From Mycoplasmatota bacterium (lineage in GTDB: Bacteria > Bacillota_I > Bacilli_A > Izemoplasmatales > Hujiaoplasmataceae): a stretch of DNA of 15,143 nt. Positions 6,888 to 14,121 of the stretch are shown here, one piece after another. Below the pieces are notes generated by a model, which was not told the origin of the DNA, searched no databases, and saw nothing but the letters and a program-made list of their open reading frames with translations. The stretch spans positions 1 to 15,143 of the forward strand of contig JAGLYJ010000023.1 of the NCBI GenBank assembly GCA_023132365.1. Direction: 5' to 3'. Both the position numbers and the translations under genes were made by a program. Positions within the stretch are counted from its first letter, which is position 1. Every line of letters starts with the position of its first letter.

Positions 6888-7438
6888 TTATTTTATATAG
6901 TTAATAAGTAATTTTAATGTGTTATCAAGTGCTAAACTATGAGTTCTTTCCATTCCATGAGAAGCATGTACTCCTGGACCTATTAAAGCACCTTTTAAAT
7001 CTTGTCCACCTCGGTATGCAGCTGATACATCTGAACCATAGAATGGGTAGATGTCAGTCGCATAATCGATTTTATTAGTTTTGGATATATTCACTAGTTC
7101 AGTGGTTATATCATAATCATATGGGCCACTAGAATCTTTACAACAAATTGAAACTTGTCTTTCATTACATGATAAATCTTCACCAATGCAACCCATATCA
7201 ACAGCGATTAGTTCATCTAATTCAGGTAAAGAAGATGCCCACTTAAACCAAGTACTTTATCAGTTGTACCAGGTATTTCAATAATTAAATTTTCTTTTTT
7301 AGTCTTATAATTACTGTAACCTAACTCATTTGTCTTTAATTGAATGTGGTTAATTACTTCTTTAGTATATCCACTAGGAGAGGGAATGCTTAAGATTTCC
7401 TTAGCGAAATCAAGTATATATTTTGTATAATTTGTCAT
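6888..7438 (-). pseudogene. M42-family aminopeptidase, broken by a large internal deletion and frameshift
   Basis: Intact M42 (glutamyl aminopeptidase/YsdC-type) enzymes have about 340-360 residues; this locus has room for about 183. The N-terminal part (from 7438) reads MTNYTKYILDFAKEILSIPS and continues to VLGLSGH, the place where the family's HVDTLG metal-binding motif begins, then hits a stop at 7217-7219. In a different frame the sequence resumes as ASSLPELDELIAVDMG and continues with VSICCKDSSGPYDYD, YPFYGSDVSAAYRGG and GVHASHGMERTH to the end at 6888. About 170 codons are missing, including the bridging aspartate and the catalytic Glu-Glu pair, so neither half can be an active peptidase. 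The first histidine, the AVD aspartate and the C-terminal histidine remain. A 103-codon frame starting at the ATG near 7196 is a remnant, not a new gene. An assembly collapse is the alternative. Confidence 0.88.
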
Positions 7439-7453
7439 TTTATCATCAAAACT

Positions 7454-7480
7454 ATTATATCATATCTTAAATCTTTGCAA
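7454..7480 (-). promoter_or_regulatory. Promoter of the M42 remnant and small membrane protein
   Basis: On the minus strand TATAAT (7454-7459) is preceded by TGA, an extended -10 (TGATATAAT). TTGCAA (7475-7480) is a possible -35 at a short 15-base spacing. The start site would fall near 7447, leaving only about 10 bases before the ATG at 7438 and no clear ribosome binding site there. Confidence 0.6.
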
Positions 7481-7512
7481 ATACGATATTCGCTTTTAAT
7501 TATTTTTTTTTA

Positions 7513-7521
7513 TGTTAAAAT
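7513..7521 (+). promoter_or_regulatory. Extended -10 promoter of the nadD operon
   Basis: TGTTAAAAT (TG at 7513-7514, -10 TAAAAT at 7516-7521) lies 21 bases before the nadD ATG, with AAGGAGTGAT directly in front of the gene. No good -35 is present at 17 bases (CTTTTA). It diverges from the M42 promoter about 50 bases away. The leader is too short for a riboswitch. Confidence 0.6.
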
Positions 7522-7542
7522 AGAAATAGAAGGAGTGATTGT

Positions 7543-8109
7543 ATGGTTATTGTCTTTGGTGGTGCGTTTAATCCCCCTACTATAGCTCATAGGGAAATCT
7601 TTTATCATATAAAGAAATCGCTAAAATTTGAAACATTTATTTATCTTCCTGTTTCAAATTCCTATACAAAATCTTCATTGATTTCTAACTTTCATCGTCT
7701 TAATATGTTGAACCTAATGGTTGAAGATATGGAAGATGCTATTGTATCTGAGCAAGAGCTTAATGATACTGACTTCTTAGGTACGTATAAAAGTTTACTA
7801 AGAATCCAGGAATTATTCAATGATGAAGTAGCCTTCGTAATTGGAGCTGATAATCTCAGAAACATTCATAATTGGAAGTTTGCAAAAAGCTTATTAACAG
7901 AGTTTAAATTTATAGTAATAAATCGAAACAAAATAGATGTATCAAAATACATAAAAAATGATAAAATATTAAGTAGATATATTGATAATTTCTATGTAAC
8001 ACCAAAATTTAACATGAATGTATCATCAACTATTTTTAGAGAAACATTAGATTCAAATTATGTTACTAATAAGGTTTTTGAGTACATCATGCTACATGAC
8101 TTATACTGA
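7543..8109 (+). CDS. nadD: Nicotinate-nucleotide adenylyltransferase
   Basis: NadD transfers AMP from ATP to nicotinate mononucleotide to make deamido-NAD, the substrate of the next gene's product. The 188 residues equal the Bacillus enzyme in size. The nucleotidyltransferase signature GGAFNPPTIAH is at residues 6-16 (G-G-x-F-x-P then T/H-x-x-H), GADNLRNIHNW follows the central strand, and the ATP-binding SSTIFR motif is at 161-166. The start has a strong AGGAGTGAT at a good distance. TGA is the stop and lies within the ribosome binding region of nadE, whose ATG is 8 bases downstream. No yqeK (HD phosphatase) or rsfS gene follows, unlike the common Bacillota order. Confidence 0.93.
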   Translation: MVIVFGGAFNPPTIAHREIFYHIKKSLKFETFIYLPVSNSYTKSSLISNFHRLNMLNLMVEDMEDAIVSEQELNDTDFLGTYKSLLRIQELFNDEVAFVIGADNLRNIHNWKFAKSLLTEFKFIVINRNKIDVSKYIKNDKILSRYIDNFYVTPKFNMNVSSTIFRETLDSNYVTNKVFEYIMLHDLY

Positions 8110-8117
8110 GGTAGAAT

Positions 8118-9977
8118 ATGAAAAATGGTTTCTTGAAGATTTCATTAATTACTCCAAAACTTGAAGTGGGTAATCCTAAATTTAATATTAAAGAAATGTT
8201 ACGCTCATTAAAAGGTAATAGAAGTGTTATCGCGCTTTTTCCTGAACTGGGTGTAACAGGGTACTCTTGTGGTGATTTATTCTTTCAGAAGAGTATTTTT
8301 GATGATACATTAGAAGCAATTAAGGTGTTTTTGAAAAACAACACTTTTAAAGGAGTATCAATATTAGGTGCGCCAATTATTGTTGAAGAGATGGTGCTTA
8401 ACTGTGCTGTAGTCATACAAGGAAATAAAATATTAGGAGTTGTTCCTAAGTTTTATTTACCTAATACAAAAGAATATTATGAAAAACGTTGGTTTAAAAG
8501 CGGATTTGATGTTGTTGAACATATCAAATCTATAAAACTATTAGATCAAGAAGTACCTTTTGGAAATTTAATTTTTGTCTATGATGATATTAAATTTGGC
8601 ATTGAAATCTGTGAAGATATGTGGGCAACTATAACCCCTGGCAACCTACTAAGTGTTAATGGGGCTAATATCATCTTTAATATTTCTGCTTCTAATGAAA
8701 CTTTAGGTAAAGATATTATTAGAAGAAATGCTGTATTAGAACATTCTAGAAAAAATTGTGGTGTTTATGTATATTGTAGTGCTGGAGCGACTGAATCAAG
8801 TAGTGAAACAGTATTTTCCGGACATAATATCGTTGGATCTAATTCTAGATTAATTAGAGAAACAAATTTATTTAATCTTGAAACAGAAATTATGTATGTA
8901 GATTTAGATATTGATCGACTATCTCATGACAGAAGAAATAATTCTTCTTTTAGAGATAGCATCCTTAAATATAGATTAACTTATCAAATGGTTAAATTTG
9001 ATATTTTTGATACTGCAGATTTTAAGTTTGAAGAAACATTTGATAAAACCCCATATGTTCCTAAAGTTAATGAACTTGAGAGTTTCAAAAAAATCTCAGC
9101 TATTCAAGAGTTTGGTTTGGCAAAAAGATTAAGCCATTTAAATCTATCGAATCTTGTTATTGGTATTTCAGGTGGTTTGGATTCTTCTCTAGCTTTACTT
9201 GTTGCTTGCCTAGCATTTGATCATTTAAACTTAGATAGGAAAGGCATATTAGCTTATACAATGCCAGGACTTCATACATCTAAAAGAACTAAGAATAATG
9301 CTAATAAACTAATGGATTTATTAGGTGTTACTAAAACGGAAATCGATATTAAAGATCACGTTCTAGATCATCTTGAGATGATTAAACATGATCCTAATGT
9401 ACAAGATGTGACTTATGAAAACACTCAAGCAAGAGCCAGAACTATGGCTTTAATGAACTTAGCTAATAAACATAATGGAATTGTACTAGGAACTGGTGAC
9501 TTAAGTGAGATAGCTCTTGGTTGGTCAACATATAATGGTGATCAAATGTCTATGTATAATGTGAATGGTGGAATACCTAAAACCGTTGTTAAATTTATGA
9601 TTAAAGCTTATTCAAATTTCGTTTTTGATGGCGAAATTACAACTTGTCTTTATGATATATTGGATACACCAATAACGCCTGAGCTAACTAGTAATCAAAC
9701 TACTGAAAGTATAATTGGTAAGTATGAAGTAAATGATTTTATTCTTTATCGTTTCTTAAATTGTGGCGATACGAATGAAAGAATAAAATATATAATAAAT
9801 AAAACGTTTGAATTATCTGAAGAAGAAGTTAATAATTATGTAGATAATTTCTTCAAAAGATTTTATTCACAACAATTTAAAAGAACTGCTAGTCCTGATT
9901 CACCTAAGGTATTTGAATATGCACTCTCTCCAAGGAGTGATTTTAGAATGCCATCGGATATAAAGAGGTCATCATGA
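8118..9977 (+). CDS. nadE: Glutamine-dependent NAD+ synthetase
   Basis: This two-domain cytoplasmic enzyme amidates deamido-NAD to NAD using ammonia released from glutamine and ATP. The N-terminal half is a nitrilase-type glutaminase with the triad E43 (FPELGVTGYSCGDLF), K111 (VPKFYLPN) and C165 (EICEDMWATI). The C-terminal half is the synthetase, with the P-loop SGGLDSS at 351-357, RARTMALMNLAN and GTGDLSEIALGW. At 619 residues it is the long glutamine-using form, near the usual 600-680, not the short ammonia-dependent type. GAGG at 8108-8111 is the ribosome binding site and overlaps the nadD stop. Its own TGA overlaps the mnmA start codon (ATGA). With nadD it covers both final steps from nicotinate mononucleotide to NAD. 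Confidence 0.95.
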   Translation: MKNGFLKISLITPKLEVGNPKFNIKEMLRSLKGNRSVIALFPELGVTGYSCGDLFFQKSIFDDTLEAIKVFLKNNTFKGVSILGAPIIVEEMVLNCAVVIQGNKILGVVPKFYLPNTKEYYEKRWFKSGFDVVEHIKSIKLLDQEVPFGNLIFVYDDIKFGIEICEDMWATITPGNLLSVNGANIIFNISASNETLGKDIIRRNAVLEHSRKNCGVYVYCSAGATESSSETVFSGHNIVGSNSRLIRETNLFNLETEIMYVDLDIDRLSHDRRNNSSFRDSILKYRLTYQMVKFDIFDTADFKFEETFDKTPYVPKVNELESFKKISAIQEFGLAKRLSHLNLSNLVIGISGGLDSSLALLVACLAFDHLNLDRKGILAYTMPGLHTSKRTKNNANKLMDLLGVTKTEIDIKDHVLDHLEMIKHDPNVQDVTYENTQARARTMALMNLANKHNGIVLGTGDLSEIALGWSTYNGDQMSMYNVNGGIPKTVVKFMIKAYSNFVFDGEITTCLYDILDTPITPELTSNQTTESIIGKYEVNDFILYRFLNCGDTNERIKYIINKTFELSEEEVNNYVDNFFKRFYSQQFKRTASPDSPKVFEYALSPRSDFRMPSDIKRSS

Positions 9978-11113
9978 AAAAGAAGAAAGTCATAGTTGGT
10001 CTTAGTGGTGGTGTTGATTCCAGTGTCTCTGCTTATCTCCTTTTAGAACAAGGATATGATGTTGAAGGATTGTTTATGCGAAACTGGGATTCTATGACTA
10101 ATAATGATATATTAGGCAATCCAGATCTTAACAATGATATCTGTCCACAAGAAGAAGACTTTAATGATGCTTTAGCAGTAGCTAACCATCTTGGAATTAA
10201 ATTGCATAGACATGATTTTGTAGATGAATATTGGGATAATGTATTCACCTATTTTATTGAAGAGTATAAAAAAGGTCGCACACCCAACCCAGATATATTA
10301 TGTAATAAGTACATTAAATTTGATAGTTTTAGAAAAGTAGCTAAAGGATTAGGTGCTGATTATTTTGCTTATGGCCATTATGCTAGAACTAAAAGCGTAG
10401 ATGGAGAAATCGAGTTATTAAGAGGTATTGATGATAATAAAGATCAAACCTATTTTTTATCACAACTAACACAATCACAATTAAGAAATACTCTATTTCC
10501 AATTGGTGAACTTCCTAAAAGCAAAGTTAGAGAGATAGCTTTGAAGTATGGTGTTCCAACTGCAAAAAAGAAGGATAGTACTGGGATTTGTTTTATAGGT
10601 GAAAGAAATTTTAAAGACTTTCTTAAGAACTATATTTATTCTAAAGTTGGCGACATTATTACCGATGATGGAAAAGTAATAGGTTCACATGATGGGCTAA
10701 TGTACTATACAATTGGTCAAAGGAAAGGGCTAAATATAGGCGGGCTTAAAGATTACTCTAATTTGCCTTGGTTTGTTATAGGAAAAGATTTAGAGAACAA
10801 TGTAATTAGAGTTGGTCAAGGAATAGATCATCCTGATTTATTCTCTGATAAAACAATTATTGAAGATGTAAACTGGATACCCTTGAAGAAGTTTAGTGGC
10901 ACTTATGAATGTAGTGCTAAGTTTAGATATAGACAAAGTGATACACTTGTAACTTTAAAATGGCTTGATGATGAATCAATAGAAGTAACTATGAAGAACC
11001 CAGTAAGAGCAGTAACTCCAGGACAATCAGCTGTGTTTTATCAGGGCGAAGTCTGTTTAGGTGGAGGAATTATAAAGTCAGCTTACTATAAAGAAAAACT
11101 AAGAAATTATTAG
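9974..11113 (+). CDS. mnmA: tRNA-specific 2-thiouridylase MnmA
   Basis: MnmA activates U34 of Lys, Glu and Gln tRNAs with ATP and inserts sulfur to form 2-thiouridine, improving decoding. The 379 residues match the family. The PP-loop GLSGGVDSS is at residues 9-17, followed by the MRNWDSM region. The two catalytic cysteines are C110 in NPDILCNKYIKF and C206 in STGICFIGERNFKDFL. YYTIGQRKGLNIGG and the C-terminal AVTPGQSAVFY motif are the family's later landmarks. The start overlaps the nadE stop as ATGA, so translation is coupled. A sulfur donor gene (iscS/nifS-type), often adjacent, is not in this window. Confidence 0.96.
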   Translation: MKKKKVIVGLSGGVDSSVSAYLLLEQGYDVEGLFMRNWDSMTNNDILGNPDLNNDICPQEEDFNDALAVANHLGIKLHRHDFVDEYWDNVFTYFIEEYKKGRTPNPDILCNKYIKFDSFRKVAKGLGADYFAYGHYARTKSVDGEIELLRGIDDNKDQTYFLSQLTQSQLRNTLFPIGELPKSKVREIALKYGVPTAKKKDSTGICFIGERNFKDFLKNYIYSKVGDIITDDGKVIGSHDGLMYYTIGQRKGLNIGGLKDYSNLPWFVIGKDLENNVIRVGQGIDHPDLFSDKTIIEDVNWIPLKKFSGTYECSAKFRYRQSDTLVTLKWLDDESIEVTMKNPVRAVTPGQSAVFYQGEVCLGGGIIKSAYYKEKLRNY

Positions 11114-11121
11114 GAGAAAAT

Positions 11122-11928
11122 ATGAAATTAGGTTTGTGTTTTAGTGGCGGAGGCAGTAGAGGTGCTTATCAAGTAGGTGCTTGTATGGCGCTAAAAGAAG
11201 CGGGTCTTCTAGATCTCGTTGATGCATATTCAGGAACTAGTATAGGTTCAGTTAACGCTGCGTTAACTGCTTCAATCCCTATCGAAACAATTAGGGATAT
11301 TTGGTTTGATATGCCTAAGGATATATTTGAAACCTCTGAAAAACTATTTAAAAGACTTCGATCCGAAAGAACAAAATTAGCAGCTAATGGGTTATATACA
11401 ATAAATCAATTAGAGATGAAACTTAAAACATGGCTTGATATCAAGACCCTTAAACAAAAAGAAGTATATGTTACTATTTCCTGTAGCGGAGCCAAAGGTG
11501 GAGGCGTAATGTCTTTACTAAAAACATCTTATAAACATTACTTACGAAAAGACAAACAGGTTATCTATACTCCAATTTGGAAGGAAGCAGAAAACGACAT
11601 CTATAAACTAATTATTGCATCTTGTTCAATCCCAGTATTATTTCCGCCAACAATAATTGATGGAAAACAATACTATGATGGTGGAATATATGATAATGTA
11701 CCAGTAAAACCTTTGGTTAAAGCTGGATGTGGTAAGATTATCGTTATTCATTTAGATAAGTTACCTCACTTCTATGTAAAAAAGTATCCAGATGTTTCTT
11801 TCTTCGCTCTTAAGCCAAAACATTCACTGGGATGGTATTTAAATTTTACCGAGGATAATGCTCACCTTAGGTATCACCAAGGATATGAAGAAATGCATGA
11901 GTTTTTGAAGAATAATAAAATTATATAA
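11122..11928 (+). CDS. Patatin-like phospholipase/esterase
   Basis: Patatin-family proteins hydrolyse acyl esters of membrane or storage lipids with a Ser-Asp dyad. The oxyanion-hole motif GGGSRG is at residues 9-14, the nucleophile elbow GTSIG at 38-42 (S40), and the catalytic aspartate is D186 in YYDGGIYDNVP. The length, 268 residues, fits the compact bacterial group (RssA/YjjU-like) with no extra domain, signal peptide or membrane span, so it is expected in the cytoplasm or at the inner leaflet. AGGAG (11112-11116) includes the mnmA stop codon and sits close to the ATG, so it is the last gene of the nad-mnmA operon. The natural substrate is not evident. The attenuator-like hairpin that follows probably ends this operon. 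Confidence 0.9.
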   Translation: MKLGLCFSGGGSRGAYQVGACMALKEAGLLDLVDAYSGTSIGSVNAALTASIPIETIRDIWFDMPKDIFETSEKLFKRLRSERTKLAANGLYTINQLEMKLKTWLDIKTLKQKEVYVTISCSGAKGGGVMSLLKTSYKHYLRKDKQVIYTPIWKEAENDIYKLIIASCSIPVLFPPTIIDGKQYYDGGIYDNVPVKPLVKAGCGKIIVIHLDKLPHFYVKKYPDVSFFALKPKHSLGWYLNFTEDNAHLRYHQGYEEMHEFLKNNKII

Positions 11929-11935
11929 AGAAAAC

Positions 11936-11979
11936 AACCTGCTCTTAGGTAGTATTTAAACAAAAGAGGAGGTTTTTTT
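11936..11979 (+). promoter_or_regulatory. Terminator-like hairpin that encloses the next gene's ribosome binding site
   Basis: AACCTGCTCTT (11936-11946) pairs with AAGAGGAGGTT (11964-11974) with one mismatch in 11 positions, and seven Ts (11973-11979) follow directly. That is the form of an intrinsic terminator. The 3' arm contains AGGAGG (11967-11972), the ribosome binding site for the ATG at 11980. When folded, the stem would both end transcription from the patatin operon and hide the start signal. A weak competing pairing, ACCT (11937-11940) with AGGT (11947-11950), exists within it. No strong promoter is seen upstream; an AT-rich TATAAA at about 11922-11928 is only a weak candidate. Confidence 0.65.
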
Positions 11980-12615
11980 ATGAAAAAATTTGTTTTGTTA
12001 TTAAGTTTAGTTATGATTACACTTATTTCTAATACGCTTATAGTTAAGGCTGAAGATTATCAGAATTACCAAGAAATAGTATTTGACTCTAATAATGCAC
12101 AATTATTAAAGGATTACTCTGATAGTGAAATTAGTGATTTAACGAAGAAGATTAGAGGTAGGAAATTTATTGGTTGGAAATTAGATATACTACAAGATGA
12201 AGAGGAAGTTGAATTTATCTCAGAAACCAAATTAAAAATATACAATAATGGTTATTCAACTATTAAACATGATATTACTCTAGAAACAAAAGAAGAGACT
12301 AAATTTCAATTATCTGCTAGTGGTGGAATTAAAATTAGTGGAAAAGGTGATATTAAGAAATTCAAAGGTTCAATTGATGCAAATATTAAAGCGTCTGTTT
12401 CATATACAAATACAAAACTATCAAAAGAGACATATAAATTTAAGATTGTTGTAGATCCAATGACATACGTAAAAATAGTTACTAGAGGAAAAGGAATAAT
12501 AAATAACGGTATTGGTAAGTATTATTTCTTCTGGGTTAACACAAAATCTGGAGGCTGGGAAACTTTTACTGTTACGACTGAATACTATGAGATAATTAAG
12601 GAGAAAATCAGGTGA
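11980..12615 (+). CDS. Sec-exported protein with beta-rich basic core, unknown function
   Basis: I cannot name this 211-residue protein. It has a classical signal peptide: MKK, a hydrophobic core (4-20) and a likely cleavage after A24 (VKA|ED). There is no lipobox cysteine, so it should be released or wall-associated. The mature part begins acidic (EDYQNYQEIVFD). From about 105 to 182 it becomes lysine-rich and strongly strand-like: ETKFQLSASGGIKIS, a GKGDIKKFKG turn, then SIDANIKASVSYTNTK, followed by YKFKIVVDPMTYVKI and the aromatic GIGKYYFFWVNTKSGGWETF. The alternating polar/hydrophobic hairpin followed by V-x-V-D-P recalls aerolysin/ETX-MTX2 pore formers (V-x-V-P-P), but this is pattern likeness only. 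No cysteines are present. AGGAGG seven bases before the ATG fixes the start. Its TGA overlaps the next gene's GTG. Confidence 0.75.
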   Translation: MKKFVLLLSLVMITLISNTLIVKAEDYQNYQEIVFDSNNAQLLKDYSDSEISDLTKKIRGRKFIGWKLDILQDEEEVEFISETKLKIYNNGYSTIKHDITLETKEETKFQLSASGGIKISGKGDIKKFKGSIDANIKASVSYTNTKLSKETYKFKIVVDPMTYVKIVTRGKGIINNGIGKYYFFWVNTKSGGWETFTVTTEYYEIIKEKIR

Positions 12616-13532
12616 GGAAGGTATTTTCCTTCATTGTGATTGGTTTTATAGTCGTTGGATTTCTTTTAATATATTATATTGAAGAACCAATCACTCAAGT
12701 TAATATTCTTAGTATAGACAAACACTATACAAGATTAATTACTACTGATGAAGAGACACTATCTATTCCCTTGTATTTTTCTTCTGACAAAAGTTTTTTA
12801 ACTGAAGCTAGTGCAATAGATAGTTGTTTCTTTAAAAATGATTACAATCGATTTCAAGTAGATATTAGTGAAATTAGATATGGTGAAGCATATTATGATA
12901 ATGACCAATTATTCTACCTGTATTTATTTGATATAAGTTTTAATAGTTTGTCTATTGATTTAATTGATATCGAAGAAGCAACTTTTGAAATAAATTACCT
13001 TAATGGAGACACTCTAAATTTATCTATAGGTGATATATTTTTAAGGTTCTCTGAGATAACTACAGGGTTAGATATAGACATATACAGAATGTATACAGTA
13101 GTTAATAGCACTGATGAAATCGACTATGTTTGTGGTTTGGTTATTGGTTTAGAAAATCTTAGCAATAAGGATATCTATATAAATTCAATAGAAATAGGAT
13201 CATCTTTAGTAATGGTAGATCTTGGTAATGTTGTCACAGTTAATGAACCACCACGCTATAACGAAAGTATTGAGAATATTTTACTAGAAGAATATGATTT
13301 TCTAAAAAGTGATTTTGATGAAACCCCATATCTAGTTGCAAATGAATTAATATTCGTACCTTTTGGTTATTTTGAAACCTTAATTGAATTAAAACGATTT
13401 CCTATATATATTGAATATACAGACAATAATAACGACTATGAATACTTAATTGATGATTTTGTATTTATCAGTGAAAATTACAGTTTAGAGGCATATAATG
13501 GACAATTACAAGAATATATCTATTACTATTAA
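12612..13532 (+). CDS. Membrane-anchored acidic extracytoplasmic protein, unknown function
   Basis: This 306-residue protein has one N-terminal membrane segment (about residues 5-23, with RK before it) and a large domain that should face outward. There is no lipobox and no clear cleavage site, so it is probably anchored by the uncleaved helix. The outer domain is very acidic: by my count about 55 Asp/Glu against about 13 Lys/Arg. It is rich in Ile, Tyr and Asn and looks mostly beta. Two isolated cysteines (in IDSCFF and DYVCGL) could form a disulfide. I recognise no catalytic motif. The start is GTG at 12612, overlapping the previous TGA, with AAGGAG at 12598-12603. Its end overlaps the ABC ATPase gene by 35 bases. 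The context suggests an accessory, receptor or immunity role for the neighbouring exporter and secreted protein. Confidence 0.72.
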   Translation: MRKVFSFIVIGFIVVGFLLIYYIEEPITQVNILSIDKHYTRLITTDEETLSIPLYFSSDKSFLTEASAIDSCFFKNDYNRFQVDISEIRYGEAYYDNDQLFYLYLFDISFNSLSIDLIDIEEATFEINYLNGDTLNLSIGDIFLRFSEITTGLDIDIYRMYTVVNSTDEIDYVCGLVIGLENLSNKDIYINSIEIGSSLVMVDLGNVVTVNEPPRYNESIENILLEEYDFLKSDFDETPYLVANELIFVPFGYFETLIELKRFPIYIEYTDNNNDYEYLIDDFVFISENYSLEAYNGQLQEYIYYY

Positions 13533-14121
13533 CGAAGTAACAAAAGAATATAACAAAGGCAAAGGAATAAAAGCTGTCAGTACTTTGTTTGAATCTGGAA
13601 TATTAAACCTAGTGGTTGGTGAGAATGGTTCTGGTAAATCAACACTATTTAAATGCATCATGGGACTTGTAAGTTATTCAGGTTCAATTAATAAGCGTAA
13701 AATCAAAATGGGATACGCACCTGAAGAATATGTTATGCCACTTAGGATGTCAGTAGTGGATTTCTTATATAGTATTGGCAGAATAAAGGGTCTTGATAGA
13801 GACCTTATTAATAATAACTTAGAAACATATCTTAGATATTTTGATCTCTATCCATATAAAAATAAGTTAATAGGAAGTTTATCAAATGGAATGAGACAGA
13901 AACTTAATTTGATGCAGGCATTTGTTCATGAACCAAAAATTATTATTTTAGATGAACCTCTAGCAGCACTTGATGAGGATACAATTCATAAAGTTATAAA
14001 GATAATCAAAGAAAAAGCAAAGACTAAGTTAGTCGTTGTATCTACTCATCAACCAAATAAGTTTAAATGTAGAAATAAAAGAATTTATAGATTTGAAAAA
14101 GGAAACTTAATCAATGATTGA
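13498..14121 (+). CDS. ABC transporter ATP-binding protein
   Basis: This cytoplasmic ATPase drives the permease encoded next to it. All nucleotide-binding motifs are present: Walker A GENGSGKST (41-49), GYAPEE in the Q-loop position (E where many have Q, as in several ABC-2 and BcrA-type ATPases), signature LSNGMRQKL (128-136), Walker B IIILDEP with D152 and E153, D-loop AALD, and H-loop H184 in STHQ. At 207 residues it is short; typical drug or bacteriocin-exporting ATPases have 220-310, so it lacks a C-terminal extension. The start at 13498 has AGAGG at about 13487-13491 and overlaps the preceding gene by 35 bases; it ends overlapping the permease by 8 bases. The substrate is not shown by the sequence; the operon suggests the secreted protein, a peptide, or an immunity function. 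Confidence 0.9.
   Translation: MDNYKNISITINEVTKEYNKGKGIKAVSTLFESGILNLVVGENGSGKSTLFKCIMGLVSYSGSINKRKIKMGYAPEEYVMPLRMSVVDFLYSIGRIKGLDRDLINNNLETYLRYFDLYPYKNKLIGSLSNGMRQKLNLMQAFVHEPKIIILDEPLAALDEDTIHKVIKIIKEKAKTKLVVVSTHQPNKFKCRNKRIYRFEKGNLIND

Noticed and set aside
6888..7196. Independent 102-residue gene beginning at an ATG near 7196
   Set aside because: The ATG is an internal methionine of the M42 family (AVDMG); the in-frame peptidase sequence continues upstream of it (ASSLPELDELI), so it is a fragment.
7439..7542. Riboswitch or NAD-responsive leader before nadD
   Set aside because: The promoter is about 20 bases from the ATG; no structured leader fits. A repressor site cannot be excluded but no inverted repeat stands out.
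10033..10248. Open frame of 71 codons on the minus strand
   Set aside because: It is antisense inside the MnmA PP-loop region, which is clearly coding on the plus strand; no initiation signals are seen.
11980..12615. Lactococcin 972-type bacteriocin identity for the secreted protein
   Set aside because: The locus layout is reminiscent, but the protein is more than twice the usual precursor length and I see none of that family's characteristic C-terminal motifs. It is kept only as an analogy.
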